Source of the DNA: Imbricaverruca yamaguchii
Lineage: Eukaryota; Arthropoda; Thecostraca; Neoverrucidae
Direction of reading: 5' to 3'
DNA length: 64,000 nt
Assembly (NCBI GenBank): GCA_034440575.1
Contig: JAOTOL010001396.1
Span: 370,501 to 434,500 of the forward strand
The position numbers and the translations under genes are program-made. Shown one piece after another: positions 25,301-38,400 of this stretch; position 1 is the stretch's first letter; each line of letters begins with the position of its first letter. A model generated the notes under the pieces. The model had not been told where the DNA came from, made no database searches, and saw only the letters and a program-made list of their open reading frames with translations.

Positions 25301-28300
25301 CGACATCGCTGTGACGCTCATCGGAGTGGGTGGCGTGTACCACCTGCCGTTAGAATGTCCATATCCGAAGTGGTTCCAGAACTGACATCGAACTCTATGG
25401 TGGTGTCGACCTTTCATCATTTTGTTGCATTGGACATTCTGCGTCTTGAATCTTCTGTCGTACCACAGTGTTCATAACTGTTGGATACTCTGATGTTTGG
25501 GAATTATGACGCTTCGGCCTTTTGTCACACCGCCATGTCTGACAGCGAAGAACACTGCGGTGTGACAGAATGTCATACCGCATCATTCTGTCATCACCGC
25601 ATCAAGCATCGAAATGTCCAAATGCAAAGCCGCTCCACAACTAACATGTGACCCAATGCAAGTTTTCGATGTTCTCTCGCATTTCGCATTTTTTCGCCGT
25701 GGACATTCTGCTACATCACATTGTTCCTGGCTATTGGATTGTCTGACGCTTAGTCATCATAACGCTTGAACCTTCTGACCTTATGACGTATCCGTCTAAG
25801 GAATGCTGAGTGACGGTGTGCCCACTGGAAACTGCAAGCCACCGTCTAAGCCAACCAGGCTCTGTTTTCCAGTAATGATACACTAATGGGAAATGGTTAC
25901 TGACAGAGCGTTACAACAGCAAAGGACGATCATATTGTGCCATTGTAGTCTGTATTTTACGCATCCAATGGAATAATGACTGCGGGTTGCGTCCATAACT
26001 GGGGGGGGGGGGGGGCACTACTATCAGCTTACATGCATGAAGATCCCGAAGTGAACTGTCAGAATTTCTCTAAACTGTATATTGCGGTCTCATTTTTATA
26101 ACACTGAAGGATGGGCTCACGGGAACCGATGAAAATCAATTGTGGTTGTTGAATCATCCCCTGCTTCACCACCATGTACCCACGAAGGCGTATTTTTATC
26201 GGCAGGTGTACAGCGTGAGATTTGGAATTTGGCACCATCATGAAATCAACACTAGAAAAACTTAAACTAAGTTACTAGAGGAATATTCTCGTTGAGAATG
26301 AATGTGTCAGTCGCCTTGGTCATCGTACGGAAATCTTGTATTCATTTCCGTTCAACTTCATTTTAGTGGTGAAAATCACCGATGTCGAAAAGCGCAAACA
26401 ATGGGAGAGCTGATTAATAATTATAACTTTTGTTGTTGAAGCATTTTGAACATATTGCTGTTTTTCTGCCATTCCTTTCATCAGGCAGTATTGTCGGTTT
26501 CCATGCTTCGGCTATTCCAGGTTAGTATGTTATTTCATCCCTCACACGAATGTGAAGCGATCACATTTGGTCCTCGACATAGGCGCACCGGAGGGGGGCA
26601 GGGGGCCCGGGCCCCCATGAGACCAAAGTTCCCTTTTGGCCAAAAGTGACCTTTTGACCGAAAAGTACCCTCTTGGCCGGAATGTCCAAAATTCAGCCCA
26701 AAAATAACCTGCCTGATGTGCCACGCCTGTGCCAAAGGTGCCCTTTTGACCCAAAACTGTCCTTTTGGCGAAATGTTTTTCACACCCCCCTCCCCCACGG
26801 TCAACAAACCTTCCAGTGTGCCCCGGACAGCAAAGTGCCCTTTTGGAGTCGATCAAGTGCCCTTTTGGAGCCGGCCAAGTGCCCTTTTCGGCCCGCCCGC
26901 CCCCCGTGGAAAAATCCTGGGTGCGCGCCTGGTCCTCGAGGAAAGTCAAAACTGCAAGCTGGCAAGTGAATGCTTGCAATTAGAAGAATAGAGGAAAGGA
27001 TGCCGTAAACTGTTACGGTGAGCAGACCTAGAAGCTCGCTCCCTGTGGCACGTGCCCACATGGTTGGGTAGCGTGCGACCACCGAGAGCCAGTGTTGGCT
27101 CGCTCGTCGTGGCGCGTGCCTGCATGGACGGGTACCGTCCGGCCATCCCCAGCCACAGTGTTGGCTTGCTCGTCGTGGCGCGATGGCCGGACGGGTACCG
27201 TCCGGCCATCCCCAGCCACAGTGTTGGCTTGCTCGTCGTGGCGCGTGCCTGCATGGATGGGTGCCCTCCGGTTATTGAGAGCCACAGTGGTGCACAGCGT
27301 TGCTGGTTGCGCACTTGAACTGTTGTGGGTAATTTGATCTGAGACCAATGTTGTGTGGGAACTACGCCCAAAATCGACAAAGGCGGTGTCTCTCATGCGC
27401 ACAACCATTTTTGGCCTCTCGGTAGCGAAGTACATTCGATAGCGGAAGTAATATAAAACATGGATCTATCATTTTCAGGTTGACTTATAGTCGACATTTA
27501 CGGAGGGCCTATAATAATTGGTCAAATGTAAATGACCCCTTAACTATTACCTTCCAGTCGGAATTGCTTCCATTGCTTGCTTGAATGTGATCCGGCAATT
27601 CTCTACCGATGTGGGAAAAGTTACGCTGTAACCGCAGTTAGCAATCGCTAACCACTTACAATTCAGCTTACAAATTAACTTAGCGATTTCCAATAAATCG
27701 AGCCAATTATAGGATGTGCGCATGACTTAATTGCACCCACAGAGCCTGTGCAGCCTTGTAGTTGCCACAGCGCGACGGTGGCCAGCTTCACACCGCCATT
27801 GACACGTCAGTCAGATGCTCGGTGCCCACTATTTTGCCGAGAGTCGGCTGGAACTGCCCACCAGCGGCGCTTTGTTTCCGCTGCCAACATCGCCAGTCGC
27901 GCGCGCCGTCCGCCCGCCCGAAGCCAAAGCCGCCGGCCAGGTGACGCAATCAGGCTTCCGACGCGGCGTTGCGCACGTGCCAGCGTGTTGAATCATTTCG
28001 TGGAACTGTGGCACTGATGTACGTTGCATTGAAAAAAGTACTACGATTCTGAGATGATCGTACCAAAACTTACGTTGGGCTTACTATAACGGGAGAGATC
28101 TGGATCTCCGGTCAGATCCTCACAGCCCGTCTCGGGGGGGAGGGGGGGGGGGCGGATAGTAATCCCCCTCTAAAATCCAAACTAAGCGTCGCACGAAACG
28201 AAAGAGGTGTCATCGGATAGCGCTTGACGAGTAGGGTCCGGATCAACCCTCCAAAATAATTTTCCACAAAAGTGACGTCACCAGGGGGCTAGATTTTCAC

Positions 28301-31300
28301 GACTTTTCACGACTTACATTAGGTTTTGGGCTCTGGGGAGTTCATTTTGGGATATATGAAAAGAAGAAGAAAATTTATTTGGAATGAAAAAAGGACAGCG
28401 AAATCGACCAGGGCCATACAATTTTGTAGACCATCAATTTTTTTTTTCTTCAAAATTTTTAGTTTTCAAGTTTTCTTTACTTTTCCTTTTCCATTGGGTC
28501 GAGCAGACCGAAAAACGTTATTGTAAGTCAACTTGCCTGAATAAAAATGATTATTTTAGCTTGAATCTTCTATTTGAACTGCAATTGGCAAATATGCAAA
28601 AGTTATATGTAGTCAAAAACGAAAAAAAAAACGAAAAATTCGACTAATACGTTTTGTTGCATCCCTAAAGATAAGGAAACGCTGAAAGTTTGATTAAAAT
28701 ATCTGTATTCCAGCGTGACGACTGGTTGAACATTTTTAGAGGTGACCTCACTTGACCTTGACTAACTCGTTGACCCTAGATGACCTGACTTTACAATTTT
28801 GAAACAGCATGTCAAATTGATGTGGGAAAAGTTATGCTAAATTTGGGCGCGCTACCGCGCGCCGTTAGTCCGCTATCCGTGAAAAAAAAACTGAGGAGGC
28901 GGTTGAAGACCGCCACCTCAGAAGGCGGTACCGCGGTAATGAAGGCGGTAAACACGGGTGGGGGTACTGGAGGTATGTGTCCCCATGGGAAGGTGGAATC
29001 CTTCCGGTCAGGAAAAGGCGCCAACATTTTATTTAGGCTACCGTGGATGTACCTATGCTGGCTGGCATAGCACGCCCTTGTTACCCCATGTACAGAAAGG
29101 GAGCCTGCAGCTGATTTGCAGGATTGTTTTCCATTTTTCATTCATATACGTCTAGACTAGGGGTGTTCTTTTTGTATATTTTGGAACAACAAGTGTCCCC
29201 TCAATGTTGGCCATGTCAACTAATAATTCAGACTTTTAACATGGGGCACCATTGAGCATGTGGGGCACCTCAATCGATGTGGAGCTTACCATCAACTTCA
29301 TGTATTTTGGACCCAAATAATCAATAATAATAGTAACAACAATAATAATAATTATGTATATATATATACGATATAATAATGATAATATATACAATATGTG
29401 TGTTTGTGTATGCCAGCCATTTCGGGTTGGGAAATGGACATATATGAAAACCTAAATGACATATGAATTTGTGATTTTATTTCCCGCCATTTATATATGA
29501 AGACTTCCCTGCAATATCGGAAGCATTTGAACAGGAGGGATAGGGTTGAAATCCACTGACTTCGGAACGATGGTGATAGGTTTGGCACTTTGCAGCGCAA
29601 ATTTAAGTTGTCGATACTTATCTTACCATAAAATACTAATAGATAATTATTACATAAGATACAAAATACTGGTCGAAATCCGGGGATTTTGTTCTACCTC
29701 ACCTCATTTGGCTGCCACGGACATTTGGGTGCCCTGTCAATAACTAGGTGCGTAGTTACCTAACGGGGCCTGACCAACGAATTTTATAGGCAGGGGCACT
29801 CTCATCAGACCACGAGTCGAGCATTGGCTCCCATGATGTTTTCGGAAGCGACGAACGCATTCTCATTGGCAGTTATTTTAAACCGCTGATCCTCCATGGC
29901 GTAGGGTCGTTCCAAGTCAGACAATGGCCAGCCAGGGTAGAAGCCGCAGAAAGTACAGTTGCTGTATGGTGTTCGCTTGACTGGTGACCGGGTGACGGGA
30001 CGTCGGACTGTGTCAACATCACGCTCTTCATCACGCTCTTCGTCACAGCCATCGCCCGAGCACGGAATATCACGCTCGTCTGCTGTTAAGGTTGTCGAAT
30101 TATTTGGGGTCGTGCATCCTATTGAAACGTACGCTCTTGTTATAGCAGGTAAGACTTTGTGTTTTCGACGTGTTTGGGATATATTCTCCAAGAGGGGCTG
30201 CCAAAGCCTGAATTCCAACTTCGGGTTGATGCCAGGACATCTGCTCCATATGACGTCATCAGATCAGACGGCAATTTTAACATCGGCAGCGTGCCAAAGT
30301 CGATTGACTGTTAGTCCGGGAGGAATTCCAGCAGTCGGCCAAAACCCTATGCATCGCGTGCCGATGGCCTGCATGTTCAACGTGGATCCATCATTGGCCT
30401 ATAGGCACACGACCGGGTAACCCGAACATGTCCAGCATCAGCCGCAGCTATGGCATCTGTGGTCGATAATGACCAAAGATCATCCAAATCTGTGATGGTC
30501 TAAGATGCTCAAAGTCAAGTCGGACTAAAGCTGATCCATGTCAATGCTTGGGTGAAACTGTACCGAAGATGCCGACCTACCGCCACCTGAGGCGAGGTGC
30601 TTGCTCTCTCTCTCCTTTGATTAATATTTATTGGACAAGTCACATCACGCATGGATAGTTTTGTAAGCCATATACAGCCATCGGCTCGGGAATAACTTTT
30701 TCATGCTGGATTAGCTGGCTCGCAAGCGCTGAAACGGTAGGCTAAGCCAAAGCTGAACATAATGCATATGTTGATTATAGAAGTGAGCGAAAACTGAGCG
30801 AGAAATATATAGATGTGAGTGAAAAATCATGCGGAGGACCCTTGCAATTGGCAACACCTATCACTCGAAGAGCAATCAGGGAACTGTCCGGGCCAACGTG
30901 ACCTCGAAGGTGACAGAGCACCGATTTGTTCACTACAGTGTATTCTTATAATTTGTGTCGAACACATTTAGCACAACAATAGCATATCAATGGTGGCTTG
31001 TGCTGACTGGTGTACATCGTGAATGCGCATTTTCCCCACTTCTTCTGACAAACGGCAAATGCACGACGGGGGAAAACTTTTTTTTTATCATAGCAAAGCA
31101 TTTGTTTCACAGGCGAATCTGATCACGATCATAAGAAGGCAACACGGGCGAATACCACAATTGATAGCTCACCGTCATGCTTCTTGGGCATATTGCTCTA
31201 TTTTACGGTGCGATATTTCTAACACAGTGTCACGGTTCATATGTGACATTGTTGAAAGCTTGTCTCCGGGCTTATTACTTCATTTTCGGAATAATCGGCG

Positions 31301-34300
31301 GAAGCGTTTCGCCAGTCTGGAAAGGAACCGGAGAATTTCCCTGGAAGGCCACTGGCGAATTCTTGGCGAGGGGCACTGGCGAGATCCCTTGGTAAGGCGC
31401 CGGGATCAGTTTCCCGTCAAGCTTCACTTCCTTCTCCAAAGCGGTGACTACTTGCCTATTGAGCGGCGTCACTTGCCTATTGAGCGGTGTCACCTGTTTG
31501 AACTGCTCGTCGAGCGCACCGCCTGGTCGCGACTGCCCCTGCTGCACCAGCAGACCGACAAACGCCAGCATAGCGCACCACTGCATCTTGGTCCGTCTGG
31601 GGAGTGTTTCGGCTCGTATGGCGAGGCGCTGCGGCGATTCTGTCGGCGCCGACGGGCTGGGCTGGCCGCTGCCGGCCGGCGCCAGCCTTTATAGTCGCGC
31701 CGGCGGACAGCTGGCGGCGGGCGCATTGTGCGCCGGCTGGCAGGCGGCGGCCAGGACGTGTCGACGACGTGTCGCCGTCGTGTTCGGCAGCCATTGTCGG
31801 CCGACCCGGCTGTCGGCGATGCTGCAGCGCCGATATCCGGCATGTACACGCCACGCGCCGGCCTCGCAGCCGCCGTCCCCACGAAAACGGCTTGGCAGCG
31901 CGACGTCACAGCGCTCTGAAGTTCTCCTTTTGTGAGGTCAACGTAATGGAGCGAGGTCACTTTTCGAGGAAACCAAGCGCCACAAGGATCAGTTCTAAGA
32001 CAAAATCCGTTCCTCGTTTGAAAGATGCATTCCTTTGCTATGCACACACGTGGCCAATTTGGATTATACTTGCCTATGAATATGGTATGTTTATTCTCAA
32101 GCATAATCTTGAACTGGAGCACCGTGCATATGAGGGACAAATTGGCATGGAGCGAACAACGCATGGAAGGAGCAATAGGATTACATGATACTACAAATAT
32201 TAACACGCGCCCTGTAGGGCCTCTGAAAATTACGCGCACTGGAGGGGGCGATTCCGCCCACCCCTAAGATCCCAGCTCCTATCAAAACTGGAGCAACGAA
32301 ATTCACAGGGTGGATGGGAACGGTAGTAAACTCTATCTTGTGAAAATTTCATGACATTAGGTCCATATCTTCGAGGTCACGTGAGGTCGAAATATCAAAA
32401 TTTTATGGTTTTGCGTGGCTTGGCTTGTCATTGTTATGGATCGCTGTGATTATGTTTAATTTCTCCAAAATGGGCATCAATGATGTTTTGGACATTACTA
32501 ATGATGCAATACAGATGTTAGGCCCGGCATTTGACCTCAGGTCACTTATGTAACAGCACCTTATCAGGTCATTACCTGTTCCAGTTAACGAAACCGACTA
32601 CTCCGACAACAATGACGAACAGTAGTTTTCAGGATGTGTAGGGAGCAACATGCAAGGTGACATCAATCGCATGGCAGTCATGAACTTGACCTGACTTGAC
32701 CTCGGTGACCTAACATGACTTTGAAACTATAAAGTATAACAATATACATCAAACAAGTCGCTATTGTGTCCAAGAACTGTTCCCTTTTGTCAATATACGG
32801 GAAGCTCATCAGCGCCAATTTTTGTGGTCTGGTGCTTATATTTTTTTTTGTCTTTAACGACCTCTAACACGAAAACAAATTCGGGCGATTTTCGTTTTTC
32901 TTGCTTTAAACAACGCGTCGATCATTTTAAGCAGGTACGCAAACAATGGCGTATTATCACCAGGTAAAATCTGGAGTTATGTACGAAAAACCGGAGGTGT
33001 GGGCGTATTTCGCCCCTCCCCCCCTCTCCAGGGCGCGTGTTAAACTAATGTCAGCACCTTGGCAAAACAAACTATCGTTACTCTCAAAGCACGCCCACCT
33101 ACCCCAGCTACAAATTATCCTGCGGGGAAGTAAAGTAAAACTAAAACCATTTAGACATCCGGAAGATGTCCCCCACCTAGCCTGCTCCTCCAGCACCTAA
33201 AACGTCGCACACAGTATGACGTAATACTCCCTTAACGTAAATGTACACTCGCTTGTTCATTGTTTGCAAAACACTCGCTTTAAAGACAGAGCAAATGACC
33301 TTTATGTTTCAGCGCGCCTTTGACCGCCCACCCACCCCACCCCACCACTTAACGCGGAATAGATGCGTCTTTCATACCCAGATATATTTTACAAGGAAGG
33401 AGGGAGGGAATTACCAAGTGTGAGAACGTATTTGCGGTGTTAATAATATTGCTGGTTATTTTTGGGTGATAATATATTACCTCCATCAAACGTTTGAATG
33501 GAAATATATCTGGCTGTACCTAGCTGTGCTACCACACAAATACAAGGCACGCCTACGTTATGTCGAGAAAAAACGTAATTAAAAAAGCCTATACCACAAT
33601 TCATACACTTCGCATGTCTTATTCGCAACGGAATTGAAACATTCATGATGCTACCAATTATTTCCATACGAGAGGAAAAAGATGTGACATCAAAGCGTGA
33701 AGGTCAACTTTAGTGTACTATCAAGGTAAAAGTATTCTGGCAACCCCTCCGACCTAGTGCGGTCTAATGTGCGACATAGGTTAGGTTCAGTGGCGTCGCC
33801 ACGAAATTCTTCCAGGGGGTGGTGGGGGGGCGAGATCGAAAGGGGGCCTCCTGCTCCCCGAAAAGGGGCCTCCATTGTGTTAGGGCCTCCTATTGCTTTT
33901 AGGCCCTTAGTATGGTTCGGGAATTGGAAACTGAAGGCTGGAGGGCCTTCTTTTCGTCCTGGAGGGCCTCCTTTTCATCCTGGGGCCTCTGTGTCAATAT
34001 TTGGCACTCGCTTGATTTCTGGGGCCTCCTACCCTCTCCTAGGTGACTTCTTTTTACAAACTAGGGGCCTCCTCCAGGAGGCCCCTAATTTGTTTAATCT
34101 CTTTTTCGTCTTGGGAGCCTCCTTTTCATCCTGGAGGGCCTTCTTTTCGTCCTGGAGGGCCTCCTTTCCATCCTGGGGGCTCCTTTTCGTCCTAGGGGCC
34201 TCCTTTTAGTCCTGGAGGGTCTCCTTTTCCTCCTGGGGGCCTCCTTTTCGTCCTGACGTACCTTCTTTTGTCCTGGGGCCTCTTTTTTCGTCCTAAGGGC

Positions 34301-35440
34301 CTCCGTTTCGTTCTGGGGTTTCGTTTTCGTCCTGGGGGCCTCCATTTCGTCCTGGGGCCTCCTCAAATTTCAGGGGGAGGCGCCACCCCAGTCTCACGGC
34401 ATGGGGGGGCAATCCCCTCTGCCCCCCGGTGGCGACGTCCCTGGTTAGGTTAGATTGGGTTAGAGTAGGTTAGACTAAGTTAGAGGTTAGGTTTCTGCAG
34501 TGTGCTGTGCGGTACTTTGGCCACGTCGGCGGCAGCTTCTACCTGGTGTGCAAATGAAAATATTTGTTTTGATTATTTGTGAGCTTACGTGGATCATGCC
34601 GTAGCACGCAAGGTATTCTAAAATGTATATATGCAATTTATTTTCGTATGTAATGCGCTGAATGGAATACGCTCAGTCGGAATACTCAGTCGGAATACGC
34701 TCAGTGGTGAAATACTCATCATCAATATTTCAATTGAAATGCAATCTCACTCGTGCACAGCCCTAAAACCAATTTCTTTCAATCTTGCGTTTCTGGTCTT
34801 TTTCTAAAGCTGTACAAAATGGTATCCAGTCATGTGTATGACCATGTGCCTGAAGACTGTGCATACGGCGCATAAGCGATCACTTGCAGCCTGCAGTCTG
34901 CCGTGGTGGGTTTTATTGCCACCACAAGCAGAGCCACAGCTAAAATCGTTATTAATATAAATTCGAGTATCGAGTATAACACTCGCTTCTTGCACATTGC
35001 ACATGAGTGAAGTTATTGCATTGCGTGGATGTCGAAAATATGAATCTTACTCAGAGTTTAAATGTTTTCCACTCGTGTTGCCCATTTTGGTATAGCTTTC
35101 ATATGCGCTCAGCATTTACTCTCATGGTGAAATATGGCGCTACAGAAACTAGTGTTTGGCCTCTTGTGGAAATGGCCAGCTGACAACTGGGTGATGATGA
35201 TTCGGATGCAGGAGATTACAATAGTAAGTCAAATGACGCAATATTAAGTTGCGAGACGTTCCATGGGACAGTGAATCACCACGGATAATTGTCGAGCGTA
35301 GATAACACGAAATGGACGAAACTTAATCACGGATAAAAGTCGATTGGACGAAAATCAAGCGGAGAAAGTTAAATGGAATTATGTCAGCCTGAATAAAAGC
35401 AAGAAGGGAAAACTGCAGAGAAAGAGAGAGAGAAGGAGAG

Positions 35441-35486
<46 letters not shown>

Positions 35487-38400
35487 AAAGAGAGAGAACC
35501 CTAGAGGAAAACAAACAGAAATGGGAAATAACAGAAAGAGAAACATAGCACTAGCGAGTATCAAACATTACCAAATAGTATCATAACATCCTCATATGGA
35601 TCGGGAAGGATCGACATATGGAAGTTAGCTGCGGACTCAAGCTGTCAGACCAAAGCAATGAACAGGGACAAAATACTTTATAAATGAAATAATATATATA
35701 AACAGATTAACTGGTTACAAGAATACGATTGTAATTGTCGTAGGAAGCACAACCCAGCTAGGCTTACCTATGGATTTCCTACCTCTCGTAGTAACGGGAG
35801 CTGAGGGTTAGTTTGACCCCCCACCCCCACCCACAGCTAACTTTGGTTCTAATCTGGGCTACGTGAAATATTTGTTGGTACGTTCTGGCTCAACATGATG
35901 GAGGAAGTGCGCGTCTACTAGTGTGTTGATGAAGGAAAGGGCCGCCTGCATGCCCTCGCCACTGTGCTGCCAGCCTGCGCTGTGGTCCTTCCCCATGCAA
36001 ACGGCCCTTTGGCTTACAATTTAGTCCTTGTATACAGGGAACGAGTAGTCTAGAGGTAAGTTGCTCGTCTGACAATCTAAAGGTTGTGAGTTCGAGTCTC
36101 ACCTGTCGCTACTCTTCGCCCGCGACCAATCGGCGTGAGATATTGGTGACGCTGCATGACTCAACGGTCGATGTGTCGTAAAACCAATAACCTACCTACC
36201 TTGTATACAATCTTCGTGTGTGACTGGACAGCCAGATGTCACAAGTGTTGGTTCCGGGTGTATCTCCCTGTCGGCTCGCTATACAGCGCCTTTGTGTTCC
36301 GACACCTGTGCGGCGGCACTGGTGATTTGCTGCCCCATGGTGGCACTGACTTGCAGACGACAGAACATCGGCAGAATACCTCAGGTTGTCTGAGTCACTG
36401 TGACTTATCGTGGCAACCTGCGCCACAAGTGTCCCCAGCTTCGCATAAGTGACAGCCAGAATGGGGTAATTCGTACGTATGACGCCTTGCTTTCAAGAAC
36501 AGCTTTTTGGTCTGTATTCCTTTGTAGCTAAAGCATACTTGTCATACACCAGAATATCTGTAACTGAAAATTGTCGTCCAATAGTGACCTAAGTTGCACG
36601 TCGACATCAGGTCAGTTCACTGATAATTGACCTGATATGTTTCGAGAGTACACATATCCGACGAACCCTGTGTGCCAAAATACCGACTATTGCCGAACAA
36701 AACTGGGTCACCCGGACTGAGTTCACGGGAATTTCACTTCGCATGTGGTTAGTATTCTGGAATTCGATATGAAAAGTTGTAATTTTGAACAGCTTGGAAT
36801 AATTTCCCACTTTTCTTCGACAGATTGCAGCTTTTTCCTCCTCTAGAATTGTCTCGGTAGGTTGAAGCCATTCGATCTTGCTTTTGTGGCACACATTGCG
36901 TTTGCCTGAGCGTCACCGGCTCCGACAGTCGTCAGCTTCAGGATCTCATCACATATTTTCATGTACTTGACCTTGATCGGATTATTGACTTTGACTTCTG
37001 CACGTGCTAGTGTGCATGACGAAGTTTTCAGTTTTATACACAGACTATGAAATTTAAACATTCTTTGAAACATTGCTTCGCCTCTTGCACTGCTAGATTC
37101 CGAATACCACAAAGAAGACCGGATGACTGACGGTACCCAGCCGTTGCCCCGCTTCTCTTCACCGGACAGGCGAACAAAAATAGGCAGCTAAACGCATGGC
37201 AAACAGCTCTGAACAGAGGCGCAGCTAATGGGTGAAGGGGGTCGGTCCCTCTTGGCTTCGGCCCGCGAGGGGCGCCGAAAACGTTCTCTGTTTCATAGCA
37301 TTTGCTTTTTATCTCATGACATTATATTTTGCCCTGCGACAATTCTAGCTTCGTCACTGACTCTGAACCTGCAAGGACTATGCTTCATCATGCCGTTCAT
37401 TGCTGTATCTCTCTATCTTGCCTAGGGAATGAAAGTTAGTGAGGTAAAATTATTAACTTCTTCCCCGCAGTGCGAGTAAGAGAGGAATTCTGCTGCACTG
37501 CGAGGGCTATTATCATCAAATTATCGTCCTGATTTACCGTTCACTGTACTGCTTATGTCGTCAGAGTCTGCACTGGTGCATACAGCCAGAGGGTATATCG
37601 GTACACACTGCCAGGGACTGTAATGGTAAATGCTATAATTGTTGATTCAACAGCATGTCATACAGCCGAAATATATTAAACTTGATCGCTTGGAAAGAAT
37701 GGTGAGACTCAATTAAGCGTCCCGACTCGACTCATTGTCACCCTGTCACTAGCTATCACTGTCGCTGTCACTGCCACTGTCGCGCTCACTCGTCGCCATT
37801 CGTCACGACGTTCGGTGGCAGCTGCAGAAGTTGCAGCTGGGTGCGACCAAGTTACCAACTCCTCTCCACCATTCCTTTCCACCTCGACCTTTCCACCCAT
37901 ATCCGATCACGCTAAGTCCGGAGCAGGATCGGCGCAACCCGCACTCGGTGGCCAGCTCACGCGCAGCCGACAACGTCCGAGCTATCCTCGAGAGACGAAG
38001 TTGTCGTTTTTTCCGCAGGTCAGCTGACGGATAAGCTTCTGCAGGAGTCTACCGATCGCCGTGACGAAGAGCGAAGTGCAGCCGAGCCGGACGAGCGAAC
38101 CGCTCCACGCGCATCTCCCGAGAGAGACTCCATCACGAGCGAGCACAGGGTGAGCAGCCAGGTGCGCCTTCTGTAACAGAGAGGCCTGCGGGCGCAAACC
38201 TTATCATATGAGGATAGTCAAGACCGCCTGCCACAGACCGGCGGGCGAGTGTTCACAGTCACATTGACAGAGAGGTCAATGAACCCCCTCAACCTGGACA
38301 GGGCGGTGGCACCTTTCCGCACGCATGGAATCCAGGATCGCCCCACAGACAGGGAGGCCTAGCAATCCTTCACAGTCAGAGGCCAAATAACCAACGGCAC

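Noticed and set aside
26535..27082. Overlapping frames on both strands with Lys/Gly/Pro repeats
   Set aside because: Interior of the 354-bp hAT-like MITE and its neighbour minisatellite.
35323..35586. Arg-Glu and Ser-Leu repeat proteins
   Set aside because: Translation of the (GA)n microsatellite.
36037..36115. Functional tRNA gene
   Set aside because: Good box A and B, but the anticodon arm does not pair and it is flanked by a target duplication: a SINE head.
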